A stretch of DNA of 64,000 nucleotides from Actinoplanes xinjiangensis (GCF_003148685.1 NZ_QGGR01000010.1:124001-188000), one strand, 5' to 3'; numbered from the stretch's first letter, positions 25,579-34,757 are shown. Notes: generated from the letters alone by a model not told the origin. Numbers and translations are program-made.

Positions 25579-27720
25579 TCAGCGGGGGGTGGTCAGGTGG
25601 TGGGGGTGGTTCGCCCGGAGGGTGATCGGGGCGGTGCGTCCGTCGGGGAGTCCCAGGTGGACGGTGCGGTCGGTGGTGGACGTCAGGACCGCCTCGACGG
25701 AGTCGGGGGACCAGGTCAGGTCGACGGTCACCGGGCCGCGGGCGATCAGGCCGTGGACGCTGCCGGTGGGCCAGGCGGGCGGCAGCGCGGGCAGCAGGTC
25801 GATCTGGGCCGTGCCGTCGGCGCCGATGTCGCGGCTGCGCAGCAGCATCGCCACGACCAGGGCGGGGAGACCGCCGGCCAGGTCCACGTTGAACATGTGG
25901 TCGCGGTTGTGGGTGGGCACCAGGTTGGGCCGCCAGTACGCCTCGGAGATCCGGGTCAGTGCGGCGTACGCCTCCTCGGCCAGCCCGAGATGGGCCGCGG
26001 CCACACCGAGGAGCGCCAGGCCGTACCCCATCTCGTCGGAGGCCTCGCTCAGCCACCACCGCAACCGGGCCCGCACCGCCCGCACCGCCGCGGCGCGCAG
26101 CACCGGATCCTCGTCGAACGCCGGATCGCCGCCGTAGTACAGCGGGTAGAGATGGCTGCAGTGCCGGTGCTCGTGGTTGTCCGGGAACCGCGGGTCGACC
26201 CATTCGGCCAGTTCGCCGGCATCGTTGACGCGCATCGGCGGCAGCGCGGCCAGCAGCGAACGCCAGCGCAGCACGTCGGGGCCGGACAGGCCGAGCACCT
26301 CGGTGATCGTCAGGAGGCCGCGCAGCAGCGCGCCGACCGCCTGGACGTCGAGGGTGGCGTCGACGGTCGCCTGATCACCGGACCGGCCGGGGTCGTTCTC
26401 GGGGGAATAGGACGGGCTGAACCGTGCGCGCCCGTCGGTGATCGACACGAACGACAGGTGGAACTCGGCGGCCTCGCGCAGGAACGGCAGCGCCCGTTCC
26501 CGCAGGAAGTCCAGGTCACCGGTGTGCTGCCAGTGCTCCAGGTAGAGGCGGGCCAGCCAGGCGGCTCCGGTGGTCCAGAACGTCAGGCACCAGATCGGCC
26601 CGAAATGGTTCTGCCGGCCGTGCGTGCCGAGATGCGCCGGCGCGAACAGGCCGGGCACGCCGTAGAGCCGGCGCGCGTTCTCCCGGAAGTCGTCGAGCTG
26701 GTCGTCGAGCAGGTCGAACAGTGGTGGCATCAGCTCCGGCGTGCCGGTCGGGTGCACGGCGAGCAGCGCGGCCTGGAGGTTGCCGTCGATGGTCCAGCCG
26801 CTGCGCCACGGCGGCGAATAGGTGCCGCTCCATACCCCCTGTAGGGTCGGGGGGCGCCGGCCGGTGCTGCACATGATCGCGTACCGGCCGGCGTCAAAAA
26901 GCTGCTGCGCACGATGCCCGCCGAGGTCGAGCCGGACCCGGCCGAATAGATCACCGTGCTGCGCGGCGTGTTCTTTCAGCAGGTCGTCGAAGCTGCCCGA
27001 CGGCAGCGCGGCGAGGGCGTCGGCCGGCTCCCGCGTTCCGGTCGCGGTCCGGGCGACGATCAGGATCCCTTCATCGGTACGCCGTACGCGCACCGCCACG
27101 GTCCAGCCCTCCAGCGCTCCCGCCCAGAGCGGCAGCGCGAACCGTCCGGTGAGCACCAGATCGTCGCCGAACCGGTCGACGGTGTAGTCGATCGGCCGTT
27201 CCGGTTCGCCGTCGATCGGCTCGACGCCGACCGTGCCGTCCGTGCCGGTGACCCGGATGACCAGCACGTCCGCGGGGCGGGACACGAAGGCGTCGACGGT
27301 CACCCCGGTCCACTCCTGCCGCACCACGCCGGTGCTGAAGTCGGTGCCGCGCAGGTAGCCGTCGCCCGGGTTCGCCGGCGTGAAAGTCAATGTTCCGGCG
27401 CCGATCAGCGGATCGATCCAGCGCGTCTGCTCGTACCCCGGATGCTCGGCAACGGCGAGGTCGCACACCGCGCGAGCCGCGTCGCGGAACCGGTCGGCGT
27501 CGAGCAGCTCGCGCAGCCGCGGCAGCGCCGGGGCGGTCAGCGGTGCCGGAAGCGGCTCGGTGACCGGCTGGAACAAGTCCTCGTGGGCGAGGGTGAACCG
27601 CAGCCGGGCGGGCGAACCGTAGCAGAGCGCGCCCTGCCGGCCGTTGCCGCTGATCAGCGCGCGCTCCCAGTCCTCGGTGGCCTCGGCGTCATGAAACGAC
27701 GGATTGACGTTGCTCTGCAC
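25579..27720 (-). CDS. GH95 glycoside hydrolase (alpha-L-fucosidase family)
   Basis: 713-residue cytosolic enzyme with the GH95 layout: N-terminal beta-sandwich to about 220, (alpha/alpha)6 barrel, and C-terminal beta domain. GH95 removes alpha-1,2-linked L-fucose or L-galactose. Matching landmarks are PPTLQGVWSGTYSPPWRSGW, SPSYSPENDP, LAEWVDPRF with the presumed acid Glu, HRHCSHLYPLY, and FNVDLAGG with the presumed base Asp. The first Asn of the usual NxN pair appears as Asp (IDGNLQ). The start is GTG; no signal peptide. It is divergent from GH42 across a ROK operator. Confidence 0.87.
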   Translation of the reverse strand: MQSNVNPSFHDAEATEDWERALISGNGRQGALCYGSPARLRFTLAHEDLFQPVTEPLPAPLTAPALPRLRELLDADRFRDAARAVCDLAVAEHPGYEQTRWIDPLIGAGTLTFTPANPGDGYLRGTDFSTGVVRQEWTGVTVDAFVSRPADVLVIRVTGTDGTVGVEPIDGEPERPIDYTVDRFGDDLVLTGRFALPLWAGALEGWTVAVRVRRTDEGILIVARTATGTREPADALAALPSGSFDDLLKEHAAQHGDLFGRVRLDLGGHRAQQLFDAGRYAIMCSTGRRPPTLQGVWSGTYSPPWRSGWTIDGNLQAALLAVHPTGTPELMPPLFDLLDDQLDDFRENARRLYGVPGLFAPAHLGTHGRQNHFGPIWCLTFWTTGAAWLARLYLEHWQHTGDLDFLRERALPFLREAAEFHLSFVSITDGRARFSPSYSPENDPGRSGDQATVDATLDVQAVGALLRGLLTITEVLGLSGPDVLRWRSLLAALPPMRVNDAGELAEWVDPRFPDNHEHRHCSHLYPLYYGGDPAFDEDPVLRAAAVRAVRARLRWWLSEASDEMGYGLALLGVAAAHLGLAEEAYAALTRISEAYWRPNLVPTHNRDHMFNVDLAGGLPALVVAMLLRSRDIGADGTAQIDLLPALPPAWPTGSVHGLIARGPVTVDLTWSPDSVEAVLTSTTDRTVHLGLPDGRTAPITLRANHPHHLTTPR

Positions 27721-27725
27721 GGCTC

Positions 27726-27750
27726 ATATTTTGTTTAGAGTTCAAACTAA
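27726..27750. promoter_or_regulatory. Second XylR-type ROK operator
   Basis: Read on the minus strand, TTAGTTT-N11-AAAATAT has one perfect arm and one 5/7 arm with the same 11-bp spacer as the site at 21785. It fills the 48-bp gap between the divergent GH95 and GH42 starts, so one bound repressor would block both. Confidence 0.75.
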
Positions 27751-27768
27751 TAGCAAGAGGTGGTCTGA

Positions 27769-29793
27769 TTGCTTCTCTTCGGCGGCGACTACAACCCGGA
27801 GCAGTGGCCGGAGGAGGTCTGGACGGAGGACGTCGCGCTGATGCGGCAGGCCGGGGTGAACATCGCCACGGTCGGCGTCTTCGCCTGGTCCGACCTGGAG
27901 CCGGAGCCGGGTCGCTACGAGTTCGACTGGCTCGACCGGGTGCTCGACCTGCTCCACGAGGGCGGCATCAAGGTCGCACTGGCCACCCCGACCGCGTCGC
28001 CGCCGCCCTGGTTCACCCTCGCCCACCCGGAGGCGCTGCCGGTCACCGCCGACGGGATCCGGCTCAGCCACGGCAGCCGCGACACCTACTGCGTGTCGTC
28101 GCCCGCCTATCGGGCCGCCGCCCGCGCCGTCGCCGGCCGGCTCGCCGAACGCTACGCCCACCACCCGGCCCTGGCCATGTGGCACGTGCACAACGAGTAC
28201 GGCACCGACTGCCGCTGCGACGTCACCGCCGCCGCGTTCCGGCTGTGGCTGCAGAAGAGGCACGGCGACCTGGGCACCCTCAACGAGGCGTGGACCACGT
28301 CGTTCTGGAGTCAGCGCTACTCCGACTGGGCGCAGATCGCCCCACCGCGTGCCACCCAGTACATGCCGAACCCGGCGCACGTGCTCGACTTCCGCCGGTT
28401 CCTCTCCGACGAACTGCTCGACGGTTTCATCGAGCAGCGTGACCTGCTGCGCGCCGCCAACCCGGCGGTGCCGGTCACCACCAACTTCGTGCAGGGCGGC
28501 TGGGTCAGCGTCGACCACGCGCGCTGGGCCGAGGAGGTCGACGTCGTCGCCGTCGACCACTACCCCGACGACGCCGGCCCCGGTGCCGAGGAACAGACCG
28601 CCTTCGCCGCCGACCTGGCCCGCGGCTGGGGCGGCGGATCCTGGCTGCTCATGGAGACCGGGCCCAACCTGATCTACACCCGCGGGCGGATGCACGCCAA
28701 GGAACCGGGCCGTCTGACCCGGCACAGCCTCGGGTACGTGGCCCGCGGCTCCAGCGGGGCGATGTACTTCCAGTGGCGGCAGCCGCGCGGTGGGGCCGAA
28801 CTCTTCCACTCGGCGCTCGTGCCGCACGCGGGACCGGACACGCCCGTCTTCCGCGAGGCGGTCGCGCTGGGGCGTACCCTCCGCACTCTCTCGCCGAAGG
28901 CGGCCGACGCCCCACCGCCGGCCGCGAGTGTCGCGGTGACCTGGGACGCGCCTTCCTGGTGGGCCCTACAGGGACCCGGTCTGCCGGCCGCCGACATCGA
29001 CTACCTGGCCGCGGTGCGGCAGGCGCACCGCGCGTTGTACCGCGCCAAGCTTCAGGCCGACTTCGTCTTCCCGGGCGTCTCCACCGCCCTCGGTGACTAC
29101 CGGATGATCGTCGTGCCGCAGCTCTACCTGGTCTCCGACGAGGCGGCCGCCGCCTTCCGCGACTACGTCGCCGCCGGCGGCACCCTGGTGGTCACCTACC
29201 TGAGCGGGATCGCGGAACCCGACACCCGGATCCGGCTCGGCGGATACCCCGGCGCGTTCCGCGAGATCCTGGGGGTACGGGTGGTCGAATGGCACCCGCA
29301 GGCACCCGGCACCGTGATCACCCTGGAAGACGGCCTCGCCGGTGCCACCGCCTCCGCCGGGCTCGCTGCCTCTTCCGGTTCCGTCGCCTTTTCGGGTTCC
29401 GTCGCCTCCGCCGGTCTCACCGCTGAACGCTGGATCGAACGGGTCGAGACCGCGGGCGCCGCGACGATCAGCCGCTACGCCGACGGTCCGATGGCCGGGG
29501 CCCCCGCCATCACCCGCAACCGGTACGGCGCCGGCTCCGCCTGGTACGTCTCGGCCGGCCTCACCGACGACTCCCTCCAGGCGCTGCTGCGACAGGTGGC
29601 GGCGGAGGCCGGGGCCGAGCCGGTGCTGCCCGGCCTGCCGTCTGAAGTGGAGGCGGTCCGGCGCGGTGACCTGCTGTTCCTCTTCAACCACGGCGACCAG
29701 CCGGCCACCGTGGACAGGGTCACGCTGCCGCCCGGCGGGGTGCGGATCCGGTCAGCCGACGGTGTGGAAGGCCCGCCGGTAGGCCGAGGGTGA
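27769..29793 (+). CDS. GH42 beta-galactosidase
   Basis: 674-residue cytosolic GH42 enzyme releasing beta-linked galactose. The N-terminal TIM barrel starts FGGDYNPEQWPEEVW and has acid/base Glu143 (HVHNEYG) and nucleophile Glu296 (LLMETGPN); Cys108, Cys148 and Cys150 fit the family zinc site. The trimerisation domain (about 390-590) carries a Ala/Ser/Gly low-complexity stretch near 525-550, unusual for the family. The start is TTG with GAGGTGG upstream. Its 3' end overlaps the convergent GlxA-type gene by 42 bases. Confidence 0.94.
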   Translation: MLLFGGDYNPEQWPEEVWTEDVALMRQAGVNIATVGVFAWSDLEPEPGRYEFDWLDRVLDLLHEGGIKVALATPTASPPPWFTLAHPEALPVTADGIRLSHGSRDTYCVSSPAYRAAARAVAGRLAERYAHHPALAMWHVHNEYGTDCRCDVTAAAFRLWLQKRHGDLGTLNEAWTTSFWSQRYSDWAQIAPPRATQYMPNPAHVLDFRRFLSDELLDGFIEQRDLLRAANPAVPVTTNFVQGGWVSVDHARWAEEVDVVAVDHYPDDAGPGAEEQTAFAADLARGWGGGSWLLMETGPNLIYTRGRMHAKEPGRLTRHSLGYVARGSSGAMYFQWRQPRGGAELFHSALVPHAGPDTPVFREAVALGRTLRTLSPKAADAPPPAASVAVTWDAPSWWALQGPGLPAADIDYLAAVRQAHRALYRAKLQADFVFPGVSTALGDYRMIVVPQLYLVSDEAAAAFRDYVAAGGTLVVTYLSGIAEPDTRIRLGGYPGAFREILGVRVVEWHPQAPGTVITLEDGLAGATASAGLAASSGSVAFSGSVASAGLTAERWIERVETAGAATISRYADGPMAGAPAITRNRYGAGSAWYVSAGLTDDSLQALLRQVAAEAGAEPVLPGLPSEVEAVRRGDLLFLFNHGDQPATVDRVTLPPGGVRIRSADGVEGPPVGRG

Positions 29794-30705
29794 GGTGCGC
29801 ATCGCCTGCGCGAAATGGTGCCGGAAGGTGACCGGGCTCTCGAACCCGACCGCGGCCGCCACCTCCTCGATCGGTGTCCCGGTCGTCTCCAGCAGCGCCA
29901 GGCTGGCGTGCACCCGCTGGCCGATCAGCCAGCGGATCGGGGTCGTCCCGGTGGCGCGGGCGAAATGCCGCAGGTAGGTGCGCTCCGACATGTGCGCCCG
30001 CCGGGCCAGCACCTCGACTGAGATCGGTGTGGCCAGGTTGCCGAGCGCCCACTCCATGCTGCGCGCCAACCGGTCGTCGGCCGGATCGTCCGGCATCGGG
30101 GCCTCGATGAACTGCGCCTGCCCGCCGTCCCGGTGCGGCTGCACGACGAGGCGGCGGGCCACCATGTTCGCCGCCTTCGGGCCGTGGTCGCGGCGGATGA
30201 CGTGCAGGCACAGATCCAGGCCCGCCGCGCTGCCCGCGCTGGTCAGCACGTCGCCGAGATCGATGTAGAGCACGTCGGCGTCGACCAGGACGTCCGGGTG
30301 GCGGCGGCGCAGGGACTCCGCATACCGCCAGTGGGTGGTCGCCCGGCGGCCGTCCAGCAGACCGGCACCGGCCAGCGCGAACGCTCCGGAGCAGATCGAC
30401 ATGACCCGCGCGCCCCGCCGGTGGGCCTGTCGCAGGGCGGCGACCAGCCCGGGTGACGGGTCGGCCCGCACGTCCGGCACCCCCGGGACGATCAACGTGT
30501 CCGCGGCCGCGAAGGCGTCCAGGCCGTGCTCGGTGTGCAGCGTGGCGCCGCCGACCAGACGGACCGGCCCTGGTGTCTCGGCGCAGATGGTCAATCCGTA
30601 CCAGGGGAAGTCGAACTCGGGGCGGGGCAGCCCGAACACCTCGGTGACGATGCCGGTCTCGAAGACGGACATCCCCTGATAGGCGAGAACGGCCACGGTG
30701 TGCAT
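29752..30705 (-). CDS. GlxA-type AraC regulator (DJ-1/PfpI + HTH)
   Basis: 317 residues. An N-terminal DJ-1/PfpI-like amidotransferase domain (about 1-170) contains the nucleophile-elbow Cys in SICSGAFALA; a C-terminal AraC HTH pair (about 215-310) contains SERTYLRHFARATGTTPIRWL and VGFESPVTFRHHF. It is divergent from a rhodanese gene, an association repeated in many actinobacteria, and probably regulates it. Ligand unknown. Confidence 0.93.
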   Translation of the reverse strand: MHTVAVLAYQGMSVFETGIVTEVFGLPRPEFDFPWYGLTICAETPGPVRLVGGATLHTEHGLDAFAAADTLIVPGVPDVRADPSPGLVAALRQAHRRGARVMSICSGAFALAGAGLLDGRRATTHWRYAESLRRRHPDVLVDADVLYIDLGDVLTSAGSAAGLDLCLHVIRRDHGPKAANMVARRLVVQPHRDGGQAQFIEAPMPDDPADDRLARSMEWALGNLATPISVEVLARRAHMSERTYLRHFARATGTTPIRWLIGQRVHASLALLETTGTPIEEVAAAVGFESPVTFRHHFAQAMRTSPSAYRRAFHTVG

Positions 30706-30749
30706 GGCGGGATCTTAGCGACCGGTGTCGCCACCGCCACTGGGACGCG

Positions 30750-30761
30750 GTCCGGCCGGAC
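30750..30761. promoter_or_regulatory. Palindrome between GlxA-type regulator and rhodanese
   Basis: GTCCGGCCGGAC, a perfect 12-bp palindrome 15 bases before the rhodanese ATG in a 71-bp divergent gap. It may be an operator, but GC-rich palindromes of this size arise easily here. Confidence 0.3.
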
Positions 30762-30776
30762 GGCACGATCGACGAC

Positions 30777-31199
30777 ATGACCAGCGCGATCGAACACTTC
30801 AGCAACCGGCTCCGCTTCGAGACCGACGTCAGCGACGTCCACCACGACCTGGAAGCCGCCACCCCGGGCCTCGTCGTCGTCGACTCCCGCAGCACCGAGG
30901 CCTGGAACCAGGGCCACCTGCCCGGCGCGATCCACCTGCCGACCCGCGAGATCGCCGCCCGTGCCGCCACCACCGTGCCGTCCGGCAGTGCGGTGGTCAC
31001 CTACTGCTGGGGTCCCGGCTGCAACGGGGCGACCCGGGCCGCCCTGGAGTTCGCGAAGCTCGGATACCAGGTCAAGGAGATGATCGGCGGGTACGAGTAC
31101 TGGGTGCGCGAAGGTTTCGCCGTCCAGGACCGGACGGGCGAATGGTCCCGCCCGGCCGACGACCTGACCGCGCCGGCCGGTGCCGCCTGCGGCTGCTGA
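30777..31199 (+). CDS. Rhodanese-domain sulfurtransferase
   Basis: 140-residue single-domain rhodanese, transferring sulfane sulfur to thiol acceptors. The active-site stretch is YCWGPGCNGATRAA with Cys77 and Cys82; the CNGATR loop fits the six-residue rhodanese loop. A short C-terminal tail ends in a Cys-Gly-Cys. It is controlled from the 71-bp divergent promoter shared with the GlxA-type regulator. Confidence 0.92.
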   Translation: MTSAIEHFSNRLRFETDVSDVHHDLEAATPGLVVVDSRSTEAWNQGHLPGAIHLPTREIAARAATTVPSGSAVVTYCWGPGCNGATRAALEFAKLGYQVKEMIGGYEYWVREGFAVQDRTGEWSRPADDLTAPAGAACGC

Positions 31200-31211
31200 C
31201 CCGGTGGGGCG

Positions 31212-32456
31212 TCACACCCGGCCGAGCAGGGCGTCCAGCCACGGATTGCGGAAGACGCCCGCGGGATCGAACCGGGCGGTCAGAGCGGCGAAGTCGGCGA
31301 ACCGGGGATAGGCGGCCCGCAGGTCGGACGGGGCGGTGGTGAAGACCTTGCCCCAGTGCGGGCGGGCGCCCAGCGGCGCCAGCGCCTTCTCCAGGTCGGC
31401 GACCACCGGCAGCACGGCCTCGGTGTCGGCGATCCAGGTGAAGTGCAGGGCCAGGCTGTCCTGCTCGTAGTGGGGGCTCAGCCACAGGTCGTCGGCGGCG
31501 ATCGTCCGGACTTCGCAGACCTGCAGGACCGCGGCGACCCGGTCGCGGAGACCCGAGACCGCCCCGATCGCGGCGAGTGCCGCCGAACGGGGCAGATGCC
31601 ACTCGGACTGGAGCTCCTCACCGCTGCTCGGGGTGAACTCCATCCGGAAATGCGGCAGCCGGGTATGCCACGGTCCCGGTGTCCCGCCCTGCTCGGTGCA
31701 GTTGACCGTCGGCATGCCGGGCACCGGGTGCCGCGGGCCGTCCGCCGGGCGGGCGCCGAAGAAGTCGCCCGTCATCGGCTCGGCCCGTTTGAGCCACACC
31801 TGATCGATACCGGGGCCGGACCAGCGGGTGAAGAGACTGACGCTGTAGCCGGCCGACAGGATCTCGTCGAGGTGCTCGTGCAGGGAGGCCTCGGGCAGGT
31901 CCTCGTAGACGTACTGCCGCAGCTCGAAGGCGGGCACGACGTCCAGCGTGAGGGCGGTGACGACGCCGAGCGCGCCGAGACCGACGACCGCTCCGGCGAG
32001 GTCGGGGCCGGACCGGTCCAGGACCGTGACCTCACCGTCGGCGCGCAGGATCTCCAGACCGGAGACCGCGGTGGCCAGGTTGCCGTTGCGCACGCCCGAG
32101 CCGTGGGTGGCGGTGGCGACCGCCCCGGCCACCGAGATGTGCGGCAGCGAGGCCATGTTGTGCACGGCCAGGCCCTCGGCGGCGAGCCGGGCGGCCAGCT
32201 CCCCGTACCGGATGCCGCCGTCGATCCGGACCGTGGCACGGTCGGCCGCGATCTCGACGGCACGCGGCAGGTCGGCCAGCGAGATCAGATCGCCGTCGGT
32301 GTCGGCGAGCCGGTTGAACGAGTGACCGCTGCCGAGGACCCGCAGGCGGCTCGTGCCGGTGACCACCTCACGCAGCTCGTCGAGGGTGCGCGGACGGTGC
32401 AGCCGCCGTGCACCGAACTCGATGTTTCCCGCCCAGTTGGTCAGACGCTCCGGCAT
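31212..32456 (-). CDS. aldO: Alditol oxidase (FAD-dependent)
   Basis: 414-residue flavoprotein closely resembling Streptomyces coelicolor alditol oxidase, which oxidises xylitol and sorbitol at C1 to the aldose with O2, giving H2O2. Near-identical stretches include TNWAGNI at the N terminus, LRVLGSGHSFN with the His (residue 45) that binds FAD covalently, NMASLPHISVAGAVATATHG, VPGMPTVNCTEQ and ARPHWGKVFT. It is cytosolic, with no signal peptide. No ribosome site is visible; a TAGGGT hexamer six bases upstream could give a leaderless mRNA. Recognition is from memory of the family, not a search. Confidence 0.9.
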   Translation of the reverse strand: MPERLTNWAGNIEFGARRLHRPRTLDELREVVTGTSRLRVLGSGHSFNRLADTDGDLISLADLPRAVEIAADRATVRIDGGIRYGELAARLAAEGLAVHNMASLPHISVAGAVATATHGSGVRNGNLATAVSGLEILRADGEVTVLDRSGPDLAGAVVGLGALGVVTALTLDVVPAFELRQYVYEDLPEASLHEHLDEILSAGYSVSLFTRWSGPGIDQVWLKRAEPMTGDFFGARPADGPRHPVPGMPTVNCTEQGGTPGPWHTRLPHFRMEFTPSSGEELQSEWHLPRSAALAAIGAVSGLRDRVAAVLQVCEVRTIAADDLWLSPHYEQDSLALHFTWIADTEAVLPVVADLEKALAPLGARPHWGKVFTTAPSDLRAAYPRFADFAALTARFDPAGVFRNPWLDALLGRV

Positions 32457-32553
32457 TGCTACACCCTACGTGTATCGCCTGTTCACGGCCACGGCGCAGA
32501 GCATCCGGGTTATCGTCGGGCGACTCGCGGAACGAGCGTTGGGGGAATACGGA

Positions 32554-33414
32554 ATGGCGTCGATCGTGGTCGCCGAGGACGACACCGACATCGCTCAGCT
32601 GCTCGCGACGGTGCTGAGCAACGCGGGCCACAGCGTCCGCACCGCACCGACCGGCCCGGTCGCGCTCGACATGATCAGCGAGGCCGGCCCGGACCTGATC
32701 ATCCTGGACCATCACATGCCCGGGATGAGCGGGCTGGACGTGGCCGGCCGTCTCCGGGGCGACGCGACCACCGCCTCGATCCCGTTGATCATGCTGTCCG
32801 CCGCCGCGCCGGCCGCCGCCCGCGGGCTGTGCGATGTGACGATCTCCAAGCCGGTACGCCCGAAGCACGTCGTCGAGGCCGCCAACGAGTTGCTGGCCGC
32901 CCGGGGCGAGCACCCCCAGCACGACGCCGCTCACCAACTGGTCGACGTGGAACGGCTGCTCGCGGTCTCCGACTACCTGACCCGGCCGGCCCACGCCGAC
33001 ATCCTGGACGCCTTCGCCGAGAAGCTCACCACGTTGACCGGGGTGCCCGCGGCGGCGATCACGCTGGTGCTCAACGACAGCGTGGTGGTCGCCGGTTCAC
33101 ACGGCATGCCCCGCTGGGTGCGGGAGGCCGGCGGCGTACCGGTCGAGTGGTCGCCGGACACCATCGTGGTGGCCGAGGACGTGCCGGTCCTGATCAGCGA
33201 CAGCGCCGCCGACGAGGAGTACGCCACCTCGCCGCTCTTCTCGGTCAGCGGGGTGCGCTCCTACGCCAGCGTGCCGCTGAACTCCGCCGAGGGGCACGTG
33301 GTCGGCACGCTCTGCGTGATGGACGAGGAGCCGGGCACCTGCACCGAGGACACCGTGCAGATCCTGCACTCGCAGCGGGCGAAGGCGCTGATGATGCTGG
33401 CGCGCGCCGGGTGA
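32554..33414 (+). CDS. Response regulator with GAF domain
   Basis: 286 residues. The receiver domain (1-118) has acidic pocket Glu8-Asp9-Asp10, phospho-acceptor Asp52 (ILDHHMPG) and Lys99 (SKP). A GAF domain (about 135-286) replaces the usual DNA-binding output, so the protein probably signals by protein contacts or ligand binding. GGGGGAA precedes the ATG. No histidine kinase is next to it; the next gene is an MHYT membrane sensor on the same strand. Confidence 0.9.
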   Translation: MASIVVAEDDTDIAQLLATVLSNAGHSVRTAPTGPVALDMISEAGPDLIILDHHMPGMSGLDVAGRLRGDATTASIPLIMLSAAAPAAARGLCDVTISKPVRPKHVVEAANELLAARGEHPQHDAAHQLVDVERLLAVSDYLTRPAHADILDAFAEKLTTLTGVPAAAITLVLNDSVVVAGSHGMPRWVREAGGVPVEWSPDTIVVAEDVPVLISDSAADEEYATSPLFSVSGVRSYASVPLNSAEGHVVGTLCVMDEEPGTCTEDTVQILHSQRAKALMMLARAG

Positions 33415-33678
33415 TCCGTACCCTGGTGAGGTTTTCTCCGGTGTTACCGAAGGTTATTTTCGGCGACATAATTCCTGAGTGATCGCTGTGTCACGTTCTG
33501 CACGCGTATGTCGCTTTAGGTGCAACTATTGGTCGCGCTCCCGTTTCCCGTGATCCAAATCGAGATGCTGTGCACGTTCTCTCTTGACGAAACCTGCGTC
33601 ACAATCAGTCACGCCCACGGCGTTGGTGCGGGCAGTATGCAGCCTCGGCGGAATCGCGAACGAGAGGAACGGCGCGGA

Positions 33679-34605
33679 ATGGCGCAGATCCATCACTTCG
33701 AGTACGGGGCTCTGACCCCCACGGTCAGCTACATCCTCTCCGTGCTCGGGTCACTACTCGGACTCACCAGCGCTGTCCGGCTCCGGTCGGCGAAGACCGG
33801 CGGCGAGCGTTTCTGGTGGCTCACCCTGGCCGCGGTCGCGATCGGTGCGACCGGCATCTGGAGCATGCACTTCGTCGCCATGATGGGCTTCGACGTCGAC
33901 GGCACCCCGATCCGTTACGACATCGGACTGACCGTGGCGAGCGCGATCATCGCGCTGGCGTCGGTCGGCCTCGGCCTGGCCATCGCCCTGCTCGGGAACA
34001 CCGGCTCGAAGGTCCGGATCCTGATCGGCGGCGTCCTGGCCGGCCTCGGTGTCGCGGCGATGCACTACACCGGCATGGCGGCGATGGAGTTGCGCGGCCA
34101 GATCCACTACGCGGGCCGCGAGGTGATCGCCTCGATCGCGATCGCCGTGGTCGCCGCGACCGTCGCGCTCTGGCTGACGCTCGTCGTCACCAAGCCGATC
34201 GCGATCTTCGTGTCCGCGCTGGTCATGGGCATCGCCGTCAACGGCATGCACTTCACCGGCATGATGGCCATGTCGGTCGTCCCGGAGAGCCAGTTCGGCT
34301 CGGTCGAGGGCGCCACCGCGGCCGGCCTGCTCGTACCGGTCGGCGCCGCGGTGGTCTTCGCGATCATCGGCATGGGCTACGCCCTGGTCTCCGCGCCCAC
34401 CGAGGAGGACCGCGCCGCGGCCGAGTACCTCAAGGCCCGCATCGACCACCGGCACTCCCAGGGCGCGACCCCGGCACCGGCACCCGCGCCGTTCGGTGGT
34501 CAGCCCGCCGGTCAGCAGCCGCAACAGCAGCAGCCGCAGGGCCGCGCCGGACGCACCACGCTCGGTGACGGGTCGTGGACGTACCGCGACCGCGGTCGCC
34601 AGTAG
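33679..34605 (+). CDS. MHYT-domain membrane sensor
   Basis: 308 residues with seven predicted helices and three MHYT-type motifs, SMHFVAM, AMHYTGM and GMHFTGM, whose Met/His residues are proposed to bind copper for sensing O2, CO or NO. The cytosolic tail is short, Pro/Gln-rich and without GGDEF or kinase output, so it likely works with a partner. The ATG has AGAGGAA upstream. A long upstream region (33415-33678) is less GC-rich and presumably regulatory. Confidence 0.92.
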   Translation: MAQIHHFEYGALTPTVSYILSVLGSLLGLTSAVRLRSAKTGGERFWWLTLAAVAIGATGIWSMHFVAMMGFDVDGTPIRYDIGLTVASAIIALASVGLGLAIALLGNTGSKVRILIGGVLAGLGVAAMHYTGMAAMELRGQIHYAGREVIASIAIAVVAATVALWLTLVVTKPIAIFVSALVMGIAVNGMHFTGMMAMSVVPESQFGSVEGATAAGLLVPVGAAVVFAIIGMGYALVSAPTEEDRAAAEYLKARIDHRHSQGATPAPAPAPFGGQPAGQQPQQQQPQGRAGRTTLGDGSWTYRDRGRQ

Positions 34606-34684
34606 ACACCACACCGGGCCGATGGCGGCCTGTCGACTGTCCGTTCTTAACCACCCGAACCGCCAGCTGATCGATCCGCACGTC

Positions 34685-34716
34685 ACCGCCCTGCAGAACT
34701 ACCTTTGCAGGGCGGT
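34685..34716 (+). terminator. Hairpin after the MHYT gene
   Basis: Perfect 11-bp arms (34685-34695, 34706-34716) with a ten-base loop, 80 bases after the MHYT stop and 41 before the KAS III start. It could be a terminator or an attenuator of the KAS III gene. Confidence 0.55.
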
Positions 34717-34757
34717 TGCGAGAAACGTGAAACGTGCGGAGAGCTGGGAGAACAGAC

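Noticed and set aside
30750..30761. Claiming the 12-bp palindrome as the GlxA-type regulator site
   Set aside because: Short GC palindromes are frequent in this DNA; kept only as a low-confidence feature.
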